From Actinoallomurus spadix (lineage in GTDB: Bacteria > Actinomycetota > Actinomycetes > Streptosporangiales > Streptosporangiaceae): a stretch of 64,000 bases of DNA. Numbering within the stretch: position 1 is the stretch's first letter; each line of letters begins with the position of its first letter. The notes under the pieces are model-generated. The model was not told the origin of the DNA and searched no databases. It was given only the letters and a program-made list of their open reading frames with translations. The stretch lies in NCBI RefSeq assembly GCF_024055725.1, contig NZ_JAMXMX010000002.1:248001-312000 (forward strand), given 5' to 3'. A program made the position numbers and the translations under genes. Shown one piece after another: positions 41,781-50,125 of this stretch.

Positions 41781-41833
41781 TCCCGGCCCGGCCCGGCTCG
41801 GCGTGTGCGTGCCACCGTCCCGCCGACCTCGTG
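41733..41833 (+). promoter_or_regulatory. Structured 5' leader of the alaS gene (nested stems)
   Basis: Two inverted repeats are nested. CACGAGGT (41733-41740) pairs with ACCTCGTG (41826-41833), extended by GGCGG/CCGCC nearby. Inside it CACGCCGAGCCGGG (41757-41770) and CCCGGCTCGGCGTG (41792-41805) form a perfect 14-bp stem. No T-box sequence (TGGAACCGCG-like) is present. The outer stem would place the alaS start region close to the leader start. The function is inferred. Confidence 0.5.
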
Positions 41834-41843
41834 AGGCTTCCCC

Positions 41844-44384
41844 ATGCGTTCCACGCGGATCCGTTCCGTCTTCCTCGACTTCTTCACCGCGCGCGGGCAT
41901 CGCCCGGTGCCCTCCGGTTCCCTGGTCTCGCCCGATCCCGAGCTGCTGCTCACCAACGCGGGGATGAACCAGTTCAAGCCGTACTACCTCGCCCACCTCA
42001 CCCCCGACTTCCGCCGTGCCACCACGCTGCAGAAGTGCGTGCGTACCGGCGATCTGGACAACGTCGGCCGTACCGCCCGGCACGTCACGTTCTTCGAGAT
42101 GCTCGGCAACTTCTCCTTCGGCGACTACTTCAAGGAGGAGACGACGGCGTGGGCGTGGGAGCTGGTCACCGAGGGGTTCGGCCTGCCCCGTGACCGGCTC
42201 TGGGTCACCGTGTACGAGGACGACGACGAGACCGAGCGCCTGTGGCGGCGGATCGGCGTGCCCGGTGATCGGATTCAGCGCCTCGGCGCGGCGGACAACT
42301 ACTGGTCGATGGGCATGGCGGGGCCGTGCGGGCCGAGCTCGGAGATCCACTACGACCGCGGCCCGGCGTACGGTCCCGATGGCGGGCCCGCGACCGGCGG
42401 GGACCGCTACCTGGAGCTGTGGAACCTCGTCTTCATGCAGGACGTCCGCGACGAGGACTTCCGCATCGTGGGGGAGCTCCCGGCCAGGAGCATCGACACC
42501 GGTCTCGGCGTCGACCGCCTCGCGATGGTGCTCCAGAACGTGCCCGACGTCTTCCACACCGACCTGCTGCTCCCGGTCCTGGAGACCGTACGGGAGCTGG
42601 CGGGTGGCGGCGACGAGACCGCACTGAAGATCGTCGCGGACCACGCGCGGACGGCCGCGTTCCTGATCGCGGACGGCGTCCTGCCGTCGGGCGATGGACG
42701 CGGGTACGTGCTGCGGCGGCTCCTGCGCCGGGCGATCCGGCACGCGCGCCTGCTCGGCGCCGGCGACGCCGTCCTGCCCGCGCTCACCGGCGCGGTGGTG
42801 GATCTGCACGGCACGACCTGGCCGGAGCTGGAGACGGCGCGCCCGCTGATCGAGAAGGTCGTGACCACGGAGGAGGAGGGTTTCGCGCGGACGCTGCGGC
42901 AGGGAACGCGCATCCTCGACACCGCGATCCGGGAACGGCGCCTGTCGCCGAAGGTCGCGTTCGACCTGCACGACACGTACGGCTTCCCGTTCGATCTCAC
43001 GGTCGACGCGGCGCGGGCGGCGGGGCTCACCGTCGACGAGGATGCCTTCGCCGCGCTCCTGGAGGAACGCCGGCGGCGCAGCCGGTCCGGCCGTACCGAA
43101 CCGGGCCGGGAACGCCGCGCGGAAACCGGTACCACCGCTTTCGTCGGCTACGACGCGACCCGCGCGGGGGCGCGGCTGCGCGCGATCCTGCGCGACGGCG
43201 CGGAGGTTCCGGCGGCGGCCGAAGGGGACGAGATCGAGGTGCTCCTCGACCGGTCGCCGTTCTACGCGGAGGCGGGCGGCCAGGTCGGCGACCGCGGCGT
43301 CATCCACACGGCGTCCGGCGCGGTCCTCACCGTCACGGACACGCGACCCGGTCACGTCCACGTCGTACGCGTCGAGACCGGCGAGGTCGTGCCGGGAGAG
43401 GAGGCGGAGGCGGTCGTGGACGCGCAGCGGCGGGCGGCGGTCGCCCGTTCCCACACCGCGACGCACGTCCTGCACGCGATGCTGCGCCGGGCCCTGGGTC
43501 CGCACGCGTCACAGCGCGGCTCGCTGGTCGACGCGGGACGGCTGCGGTTCGACTTCGCGCACTTCGAGCCGCTTCCGCCCGAGCGGCTGCGCGAGGTGGA
43601 GGCCCTCGTCAACGAGCACCTGCTCGCCGACCCGGAGATCCGCGTGTGGCACGCCGACCGGGCGCGGGCGGAGGCGGCCGGGGCGATGGCGCTGTTCGGC
43701 GAGACGTACGGGGAGCGGGTGCGGATCGTCGACATCGGCGACTTCTCGCGTGAACTGTGCGGGGGCACTCATGTGGGGCACGGCTCGCAGGCGGGCCCGG
43801 TCCACCTGCTCGGCGAGTCCTCGATCGGCTCGGGCGTACGCCGGATCGAGGCGCTGACCGGCGCGGACGCGCTACGGCACCAGGATCACGAGCGGGCGCT
43901 GCTGACCGAGCTCGCCGACCTGCTGCGGGTCCGCCCGGACGAGGCGCCGCAACGCCTCCGGCAGCGGCTGGCCGAGCTGGCGGAGGCGCGCCGGGTGCTG
44001 GAGGCGCAGCGCCGGGAGCAGCTGACCGCGGAGGCCGTACGCCTGGCCGGGCACGCCAAGCGCGTCGGTACGGGCTGGCTGGTCGTCCAGCGGGTCTCCG
44101 GCGTCGGCGCGGACGAGCTGCGGCCGCTGGCGGCGGAGGTGCGGCGGCGCCGTGGCGACGTCGTCGTGCTCGGCGCGGAGGTCGGCGGACGGGCGCTGAT
44201 GGTGGCCACGGTGAGCCCGGACCTCGGTGCACCGGCGCGTACGGTCCTGACCACCGCGGCGGCCGCGATCGGCGGCGGAGCGGGCGGCAAGGGCACCGTC
44301 GCGAACGCGGGCGGCCAGCGGACCCGGCACCTGGACGAGGCGCTGCGGCTGGCGGCGGCCTCGGCGCGTGACCTGCTGGGGTGA
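41844..44384 (+). CDS. alaS: Alanyl-tRNA synthetase (possible second copy)
   Basis: An 846-residue class II synthetase with all parts: an N-terminal catalytic core (RGHRPVPSGSLV, TGDLDNVGRTARHVTFFEMLGN), a tRNA-recognition region, the editing domain with SHTATHVLHAML (HxxxH) and CGGTHVGHGSQ (CxxxH), and a C-terminal region. It is somewhat shorter than the usual 870-890 residues. The neighbourhood (BlaI/M56 and WXG100-type genes) is not that of the usual housekeeping alaS, so it may be an additional copy, but this cannot be settled from one window. The ATG at 41844 follows the structured leader with no clear ribosome binding site. Confidence 0.93.
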   Translation: MRSTRIRSVFLDFFTARGHRPVPSGSLVSPDPELLLTNAGMNQFKPYYLAHLTPDFRRATTLQKCVRTGDLDNVGRTARHVTFFEMLGNFSFGDYFKEETTAWAWELVTEGFGLPRDRLWVTVYEDDDETERLWRRIGVPGDRIQRLGAADNYWSMGMAGPCGPSSEIHYDRGPAYGPDGGPATGGDRYLELWNLVFMQDVRDEDFRIVGELPARSIDTGLGVDRLAMVLQNVPDVFHTDLLLPVLETVRELAGGGDETALKIVADHARTAAFLIADGVLPSGDGRGYVLRRLLRRAIRHARLLGAGDAVLPALTGAVVDLHGTTWPELETARPLIEKVVTTEEEGFARTLRQGTRILDTAIRERRLSPKVAFDLHDTYGFPFDLTVDAARAAGLTVDEDAFAALLEERRRRSRSGRTEPGRERRAETGTTAFVGYDATRAGARLRAILRDGAEVPAAAEGDEIEVLLDRSPFYAEAGGQVGDRGVIHTASGAVLTVTDTRPGHVHVVRVETGEVVPGEEAEAVVDAQRRAAVARSHTATHVLHAMLRRALGPHASQRGSLVDAGRLRFDFAHFEPLPPERLREVEALVNEHLLADPEIRVWHADRARAEAAGAMALFGETYGERVRIVDIGDFSRELCGGTHVGHGSQAGPVHLLGESSIGSGVRRIEALTGADALRHQDHERALLTELADLLRVRPDEAPQRLRQRLAELAEARRVLEAQRREQLTAEAVRLAGHAKRVGTGWLVVQRVSGVGADELRPLAAEVRRRRGDVVVLGAEVGGRALMVATVSPDLGAPARTVLTTAAAAIGGGAGGKGTVANAGGQRTRHLDEALRLAAASARDLLG

Positions 44385-44401
44385 CCAGGACGTCGACCGA
44401 G

Positions 44402-44445
44402 GGCGACTACCGACCGATAACGTGAAGCGACGGTCGGTAGTCGCC
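44402..44445. terminator. Perfect 15-bp inverted repeat, terminator after alaS
   Basis: GGCGACTACCGACCG (44402-44416) and CGGTCGGTAGTCGCC (44431-44445) are exact complements with a 14-nt loop. It starts 17 bp after the alaS stop. No T-run follows directly. Confidence 0.75.
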
Positions 44446-44516
44446 GCTGAATCGATAAAGATCACGTCGACTATTGCGTCCTTTAATTAAGGGTGGTTTA
44501 CTTCCGTGAAACATAT

Positions 44517-44539
44517 GTTCACATGAGATTCATGTGAAC
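44517..44539. promoter_or_regulatory. 10-bp inverted repeat (candidate operator)
   Basis: GTTCACATGA and TCATGTGAAC are exact reverse complements separated by GAT. The size is typical of a homodimeric repressor site. No regulator gene is adjacent, so the cognate protein is unknown. Confidence 0.45.
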
Positions 44540-44614
44540 GTTGCCTCGTCCGGCACAGACTACGGGGGCGGTAGCCGGTGGGTGTCCGTTATCCCGATCG
44601 AGGAGAGCGGGGGG

Positions 44615-44632
44615 CTGGTCGCATGCGACCAG
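44615..44632. promoter_or_regulatory. 18-bp perfect palindrome
   Basis: CTGGTCGCATGCGACCAG is its own reverse complement. It lies 262 bp upstream of the small helical protein gene. It could be an operator. No downstream T-run is present. Confidence 0.4.
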
Positions 44633-44876
44633 GTCAGCCCGCTTCCGCGGTCGCGTCTGGCGTCCGGCCCGCCCAGAGCGATCGACCACTAGTCGTGACG
44701 AGTCCGATCGCCATCGGTGACCTTCCTCTCCATGCCTCGCCTCCCGTTCGTTACATCGGCATGAACCGGAGATCACCGGGCACTGTTACCAAGGTGGATC
44801 TTGGTCCGGGATCGCGTGTGCGAATTCCTCATCCGTGCGGCGGGCCAATTGTGCGTGAGAATGCGCGAAGGGAGTG

Positions 44877-45233
44877 GTGACCACAATGAATCACTCTGCA
44901 AACCACCTCACGATGAGTACCTCCGAGTTGCGCAGGCTCCGGCAGATGTACGCGGACGCCGTCCGGCAACTGGAGGAGGGGCACCAGGCCTCGGCCGTCC
45001 AGGCGGGGGACATCAGCCAGGCCTATGGGGGCTACGAGGAATGCGTGTGGGCCGCGGATCAGGTCGCCGGCCTGCGGGATGACTTCAACGGGCTCATCAA
45101 GAACGTCCTGCTCGAAGATCTGCGGCTGATCGCCGAGCGTGCGGGGGTCTCGGCCGGTATCTACGGCGCCGCCGAGGAGGCGGGTGCGGAGGCGGCCGGA
45201 GGACGGCTCCCGTCAGGGATCGCGGAGGTGTAA
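44877..45233 (+). CDS. Small helical protein, type VII secretion (ESX) associated
   Basis: A 118-residue alpha-helical protein with no known family. It has LRRLRQMYADAVRQLEEGHQ, a DISQAYGGYEECVWAADQ region, then RDDFNGLIKNVLLEDLRLIAERAG. The size, helical content and location 45 bp upstream of a WXG-type protein gene resemble EsxA/EspC-like partner genes. GTG 44877 is preferred because GAAGGGA lies about 4 nt upstream; GTG 44874 and ATG 44886 are alternatives. Confidence 0.55.
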   Translation: MTTMNHSANHLTMSTSELRRLRQMYADAVRQLEEGHQASAVQAGDISQAYGGYEECVWAADQVAGLRDDFNGLIKNVLLEDLRLIAERAGVSAGIYGAAEEAGAEAAGGRLPSGIAEV

Positions 45234-45278
45234 TCCCCGGACCCACGGTGCGAGAGCTGAGAGCGGAAACGCCGTTCC

Positions 45279-48200
45279 ATGAACATTAACGAGCCCATAG
45301 CCGAGACGTTGACCTCGGGCGTGCTCGGGCTGCTGCATGCGGTCGGCATCGACCTTCCCGGGCTCGGTGATCCGGTGGCGCAGCGCCGGCAGGCGGCCTC
45401 CCTCCGCGGCTGCGCGGCGTCGCTCCGGCAGGGCTGCGTCTCGGTCGCACTCTCGCAGCAGAACCAGAAGTGGTCGGGTGCCGCCCATGATGTCCAGCAG
45501 CAGAAGGCCGGCAATTCGTATGCGCGGCTCATAGCCAGCGCGGAGCTGATGGACCAGGCGGCCGAGAAGCTCGACAAGCACGCCGAGTTCTGGGAGAAGT
45601 TCATCAAAGAGCTCTTCCAGCTCCTGCTCGAGCTCTACGAGATGATCAGGATCGGCATGCTCTTCTCGTGGGCGACGGGACTCGTGGGCACCGCGATCTT
45701 CGAAGCCCGGCTGGGCGTCACCCTGCAGCGCGTCTTCGAGGTCATCCGCGCCGGGAAGCTGGCCGTCGAGGAGTTCGGCAAGTCGATCCAGGCCATGCGG
45801 GTGGCGACCGCCGGGATCGTCAACCCGATCCGCCTCGCGGGCTGGTACATAGAGCGTTCTCCCTCCATGGCCCGGTACGTCGCGGAAGGCATGATCGGCG
45901 GCGATATCGCCAAGCTCCTGAGCGGCCAGGACCCGTGGAACCGCCAGACCCAGTGGGGGATGTTCGAGGGCAACGTCCTCGGCATCATGATGGGTTTCAA
46001 GATGGGCGACCTGGAGGAGCGGGCCGCCGCGCGGTTCGTCCCTCTCGCGAAGTTCAAAAGCAAGATCACCGGCAAGGAGATCGAGGACATCCTCGATCCG
46101 AAGTACCTCTACAAGCTCGAACCGAAAGATCTCACCACCCGCGCCGCCACCGGGGAGGCGAAGGCCGCCTCGGAGACCAACCTGGCGTCCCACACGACTC
46201 AGCAGCCCGCACAGGCGGCGTCCCGCACCGGGCCGCCCCACGCGGGGAGCGGAGATCCCGCGGCGGGAGGCACGACGGCCGTACCGCCCACGACGACGGC
46301 CGGTGCGAACACCGCGCGCTCAACCGGCGGCGGATCGACCCGGGTGGCCGGCGCAGGCAAGCCGGCGGCGGCTCATCCGGATCCGGCGGTTACGAGTGGT
46401 GGTAAGCCGGCCGTGGCCCACCCGGATCCGGCGGTTACGAGTGGCGGTAAGCCGACGGCGGCTCATCCGGATCCGGCGGCCAGCGGCGGCAGGCCGACCG
46501 GTGCTCATCCGGCCGGTGACCCGGGGGCCGCTGGTGGAGGGAGGCCTGCCGGAGCGGCGGGTCACCCGGATCCGGGCGCGCCTCCCGCCGGTTCCGGCAC
46601 GACCACCACGGCGGGCGGCGCCTCGGTTGCGCATCCGGCGGGTGGGAACACCGGCGGCGCCGCGGCCTCGCACTCCGGGAGCGGCGCGGCGGCGTCCCAC
46701 TCCGCCGGCGGTACCGGCGGCACGGCGGAGGAGCGGCTCGAACGCGCCCGGTATCTCCGCGACCAGCTCGAGGAGCATCAGCGGAACTACTCCGAAGCGA
46801 TCCATAACTACAAGAAGGAGCTCGAGGAACTCGGTGACGTGATTCCCGAGCGGACCGAGGGCCTCCTCAAGGTGAAGGCCGGTTCCGGGGACCTGACCCT
46901 CTCCGAGGCCGAGCAGAAGCTGACGAGCGCGCAGCACGACCTCGACGCCAGGCGCGCGCTGACCAAGCAGGCGGAGGCGGACGCCAAGGCCGCGTCCCAG
47001 CAGGAGGCCGCGGCCAAGCAGGAGGCGCTGAAGGCGGCACAGGCCGAACAGCGCAAGGCCGAAGAGGAAGTGCGAAAGGCCCAGGACATCCGGGACGCCG
47101 CGCAGCGGCACGAGGAGGTCGTGGCCAAGCACAAGACGGTCACCGAGTGGAAGAACAAGGCGGACGACGAGCTCAATCACGTCCGTGATCTGCGCAAAGA
47201 GGTCAACAAGGCGTTCCCCGAGGCCAGTGAACAGGCCGAGCGGGAGCTGGCGCACGCGCGGCAGGAGCTGACGCACGCGACGAGGGAGAGGGAGGCCGCC
47301 GAGAGCCGGGCGCAGAATCAGCGCGCCGCCCACCGCGTGGCGGACAGGCAGCTGAAGGACGCCGAGGCGACGGCCTCACAGGCCGAGCGGACCTTCCAGG
47401 ACACGGCGGCTCGCCGCCAGCAGGCGGCCGGGGACTCCGCCGACGCCTCCGCGGTCGCGAGCCAGAAGGCGGTCGACGCGTCGGTCAAGGCGCGGCATGC
47501 CGATGACCTCGCGGCGGAGGCCGAGCGCAGGAGACAGACGTTGCGCGAGGCTCGGGAGCGCCTCAGCCAGGCGGAGCAGAACGGCGGGAACGCCAGGGCC
47601 CTCCGAGGGGAGGTCCAGCGCGCGGAGCAGGACGTGGCCGCCGCCGAGTCGCAGGCCGACAAGGCGAGGCGTGAGGCGGAGGCCGCGCGGGCCGAGCACC
47701 TTCGTGCCGAAGACGCGGCGCACAGCGCCCGGGCGAGGGCGCAACGGCTGAGCGAGGACGAGAATCACGCCCAGGCTCAGGCTCAGGCGGCGCAGCGCAA
47801 GGTGGAGGAGGCGGCGGGGAAGGCCAAGGTCACCGAGACTCAGGCCAAGCAGGCCGATGAGGCACTCGCGCGGGCGCGTGAGCAGGAGCGGAGGATGGAG
47901 GATGAGGTCCGTCAGAGGACCGATCTGAGCCGGGAGGCGCATCAGGAGGCCAAGAGCCGGTTCACCCACTCTCGCTCGGTCAGTTCGATGTGGCACTCGA
48001 CCGCGGACGTCGAGAAGAAGTTGTTCGCCGTGCAGAGCCGCCGGGAGACGGTCTACAACGAGCTCATCCGGAGCACGTTCAACTCGGCCATGATCAATCT
48101 CACCTTCGACCTGTCCGCGAACGCCATTCACAAGCTCGGCCTGCCGAGCTGGCTCATGATGGGCATGCCGGAGAAGGGCTGGAAGGAGATCGCGCTCGAT

Positions 48201-49109
48201 TCGGTCGTCGGCGGTATTACGTTCGGTAGCCGTGAATACCTGCGGCACCAGGTCATCTCGGGTGACACCAGCGCGGTCGGCAACGCCGAACGCCTCCCCG
48301 GTGGACCGCTCCATAATCCCGATCCCGCCCACATCGGCTCGGACGGTAAGCCGGTGGACCCGAAGAGCCTCGCCCACCGGGACCCCGAGGCTGCGAAGGC
48401 GCGGTCAGGCCGCTGGAATCCGCCCGCTTCGGCGGCCATCTTCGCCCCGCCGAAGCCGCGGGTGCTGTTCCGGTCCTTCGGGGACTTCATGTACACCCGG
48501 AAGACGATCCCGTTGAAGATTCCGGGCCTGGGCGGGCATTCGGTCCCGCTGCCGCGACTCGGCATGTTCCCGGCGGCGCACCGGAACTCCGCGCAGGACG
48601 CCCCCGCGGCCGTCCGTTCCGGCGCGGAGATGTTCCTCGGCGCCATCAACAACGGCGGCGAGGGACTCGTCAACGGCTTCATCAAGAACAACATCAAGGA
48701 ACTGCTCAACATCACCCCGCCGGCGGCATCGACTCCGCAGCCCGCGCCCGCCCAGCCGTCCCCGTCTCCATCCCATCCGTCTCCGTCTCCGACGTCTCCG
48801 TCGCCGGCGCCGCCGTCCCACTCACCGTCTCCCTCGCCGAGTCCGAGTGGGCCGCCCGACAGCACCTCACCGTCCCCCGCCCCGCCGTCCCCGACCCCTT
48901 CGGCGCCGACGGTCGGCGGCGGTCACGTCACCGTTGGCCCCTCCGCGCCGACGCTGTGGGACATCGCCGTCGATGTGTACGGGGACGGCAGCAAGTGGGT
49001 GGACATCTGGCACGCCAATCCCGATATCAGCGATCCGTCTCAACTAAAGAACGGGATGAAGCTGGAGCTTCCTGAGCTCCCGAGCCCGTCGGCCCGAGCG
49101 CACCGGTGA
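45279..49109 (+). CDS. Giant multidomain protein: WXG-type N-terminus, repeat linker, coiled coil, LysM
   Basis: A 1276-residue protein. Residues about 1-300 are helical, with a W-S-G motif at 65-67 (KWSGAAHD) and hydrophobic helices. Residues 310-480 form a low-complexity Ala/Gly/Pro linker with HPDP repeats. Residues 483-895 form a long coiled coil (LDARRALTKQAEADAKAASQ type). Residues about 900-1145 are a globular region of unknown fold. A Pro/Ser-rich linker (1147-1213) leads to a C-terminal LysM at about 1216-1266 (APTLWDIAVDVYGDGSKWVDIWHANP). No signal peptide is seen. It fits a type VII-secreted cell-wall protein. Confidence 0.75.
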   Translation: MNINEPIAETLTSGVLGLLHAVGIDLPGLGDPVAQRRQAASLRGCAASLRQGCVSVALSQQNQKWSGAAHDVQQQKAGNSYARLIASAELMDQAAEKLDKHAEFWEKFIKELFQLLLELYEMIRIGMLFSWATGLVGTAIFEARLGVTLQRVFEVIRAGKLAVEEFGKSIQAMRVATAGIVNPIRLAGWYIERSPSMARYVAEGMIGGDIAKLLSGQDPWNRQTQWGMFEGNVLGIMMGFKMGDLEERAAARFVPLAKFKSKITGKEIEDILDPKYLYKLEPKDLTTRAATGEAKAASETNLASHTTQQPAQAASRTGPPHAGSGDPAAGGTTAVPPTTTAGANTARSTGGGSTRVAGAGKPAAAHPDPAVTSGGKPAVAHPDPAVTSGGKPTAAHPDPAASGGRPTGAHPAGDPGAAGGGRPAGAAGHPDPGAPPAGSGTTTTAGGASVAHPAGGNTGGAAASHSGSGAAASHSAGGTGGTAEERLERARYLRDQLEEHQRNYSEAIHNYKKELEELGDVIPERTEGLLKVKAGSGDLTLSEAEQKLTSAQHDLDARRALTKQAEADAKAASQQEAAAKQEALKAAQAEQRKAEEEVRKAQDIRDAAQRHEEVVAKHKTVTEWKNKADDELNHVRDLRKEVNKAFPEASEQAERELAHARQELTHATREREAAESRAQNQRAAHRVADRQLKDAEATASQAERTFQDTAARRQQAAGDSADASAVASQKAVDASVKARHADDLAAEAERRRQTLREARERLSQAEQNGGNARALRGEVQRAEQDVAAAESQADKARREAEAARAEHLRAEDAAHSARARAQRLSEDENHAQAQAQAAQRKVEEAAGKAKVTETQAKQADEALARAREQERRMEDEVRQRTDLSREAHQEAKSRFTHSRSVSSMWHSTADVEKKLFAVQSRRETVYNELIRSTFNSAMINLTFDLSANAIHKLGLPSWLMMGMPEKGWKEIALDSVVGGITFGSREYLRHQVISGDTSAVGNAERLPGGPLHNPDPAHIGSDGKPVDPKSLAHRDPEAAKARSGRWNPPASAAIFAPPKPRVLFRSFGDFMYTRKTIPLKIPGLGGHSVPLPRLGMFPAAHRNSAQDAPAAVRSGAEMFLGAINNGGEGLVNGFIKNNIKELLNITPPAASTPQPAPAQPSPSPSHPSPSPTSPSPAPPSHSPSPSPSPSGPPDSTSPSPAPPSPTPSAPTVGGGHVTVGPSAPTLWDIAVDVYGDGSKWVDIWHANPDISDPSQLKNGMKLELPELPSPSARAHR
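46360..46500 (+). repeat. In-frame tandem repeats (GKPAAAHPDPAVTSG type)
   Basis: Units of about 48 bp encode repeated GKPxxAHPDPAxxSG blocks in the linker of the giant protein; the first two are almost identical. Repeat copy-number change is a plausible source of strain variation. Confidence 0.65.
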
Positions 49110-49116
49110 GTCGCCG

Positions 49117-50124
49117 TCAGTAGCCGACGTACGGGCCGGCGTGGTGGATGATGTTCCGGATGCCGGGGACGTTGGCCAGTGAGTGGTACCGGTGCAGCGC
49201 GTAGTTCACGCCGGCGACGATGTTGTCGACCGGGTTCCAGACGTTGGGCGCCGCACCGCCCGCCTGGCGCAGCGCGTACGCGTTGAAGGTGCCGTCGATG
49301 GTCTGCATGAGGCCCTTCGACGGGTGACCGGCGGCGGCGTTGGAGTCCCAGAGGTTGATCGCGTGCGGGTTGCCGCCGGACTCGTACTGGATGATGGTCG
49401 CGATGTAGCTCGCGTCGTTCGGGCCCAGGTGGATGCCGTGCTGTTGCAGGACGGCGATCGCCTGCCGGATCCACTCCGCGACGTTCCCGCTGGGCTTCTG
49501 GAGTGGCGGCGCCCCGCTGGGGCCGTAGTCGCCGTTCCAGCCGCTCGGGCCGTGGCCGCCGGTCGGGCCGCCGCCGTTGTTGCCCGGTCCGCCGTTCTTC
49601 GGGGGGAACAGGCCGTTCAGGGCCTTCTCGACCCCGCCGTCGATCTGGTTCGCCCGGTAGAGCGCCGCCCGCATCGTCGTCTGCGCCTCGGACGCGGCCG
49701 TCTTGACCCGGTCGATCTCTGAGGGAGAGTGTTTGCTCTCATCGAGGAGGTCGGCGGGGATCGTGACGGTCACCTCCTCGCCCGTGGAACTGATCGCCAG
49801 GTGGTTGTCGTTCGCCTGTGCTATCCCCTTGCGAAGATCCTGCTGGGCCTGCTCGAAGTCCTGACCCGCCTGAACGAGCACGGTCTCGATGCTCTTCAGG
49901 TTCCCGGCGGTGTTGGTCAGCCGCGTCTTGGCGTCGGTCACCTTCCCGCGGGCCATCTCGGCGACCATGCCGTCCCAGTGCCCCGGCCGGATGTGCGGGT
50001 GGACCCGGTCGTCGACGTATCCGGCGTGGATCAGGGCGGCGTCGGCCCAGTCCTTCCACGCCGTCGCGCTCTGCTGGAACATCGCCGGGTTGGCGTCCCT
50101 GAGCTGCTCGAAGGAGATCGCCAC
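49117..50124 (-). CDS. WXG100-like protein fused to a lytic transglycosylase domain
   Basis: A 335-residue protein. Residues 1-135 are helical and similar in type to WXG100/EspC proteins (ATAWKDWADAALIHAGYV). A Gly/Pro-rich linker (about 172-215) follows. The C-terminal domain has ATIIQYESGGNPHAINLWDSNAAAGHPSKGLMQTI, with the catalytic Glu and SxGLMQ of lytic transglycosylases. GTG 50124 is chosen over 50136 because GTGAGG lies 6 nt upstream. It overlaps the upstream gene by translational coupling and is convergent with the giant LysM gene (7 bp between stops). Confidence 0.8.
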   Translation of the reverse strand: MAISFEQLRDANPAMFQQSATAWKDWADAALIHAGYVDDRVHPHIRPGHWDGMVAEMARGKVTDAKTRLTNTAGNLKSIETVLVQAGQDFEQAQQDLRKGIAQANDNHLAISSTGEEVTVTIPADLLDESKHSPSEIDRVKTAASEAQTTMRAALYRANQIDGGVEKALNGLFPPKNGGPGNNGGGPTGGHGPSGWNGDYGPSGAPPLQKPSGNVAEWIRQAIAVLQQHGIHLGPNDASYIATIIQYESGGNPHAINLWDSNAAAGHPSKGLMQTIDGTFNAYALRQAGGAAPNVWNPVDNIVAGVNYALHRYHSLANVPGIRNIIHHAGPYVGY

Positions 50125-50125
50125 A

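Larger units (their letters stand above)
44446..44876. other. Intergenic region, 431 bp, with two palindromes
   Basis: It is AT-richer at the left (CTTTAATTAAGGG). It contains GTTCACATGA-GAT-TCATGTGAAC (44517-44539, 10-bp arms) and the perfect palindrome CTGGTCGCATGCGACCAG (44615-44632). A 100-codon frame at 44578-44880 has no ribosome binding site and no recognisable product and is not called. This region probably contains the promoter of the type VII-like locus that follows. Confidence 0.4.

Noticed and set aside
41724-41843. T-box riboswitch before alaS
   Set aside because: The conserved T-box sequence and the Stem I layout are missing; only the nested stems are present.
41628-43505. 625-codon minus-strand frame opposite alaS
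   Set aside because: It overlaps the alaS coding region in antisense and has no protein-family features.
44578-44880. 100-codon plus-strand frame upstream of the type VII-like block
   Set aside because: It overlaps palindromes and the next gene's start region and lacks a ribosome binding site.
46360-46500. CRISPR or transposon-type repeat
   Set aside because: These are in-frame HPDP-type protein repeats without spacers.
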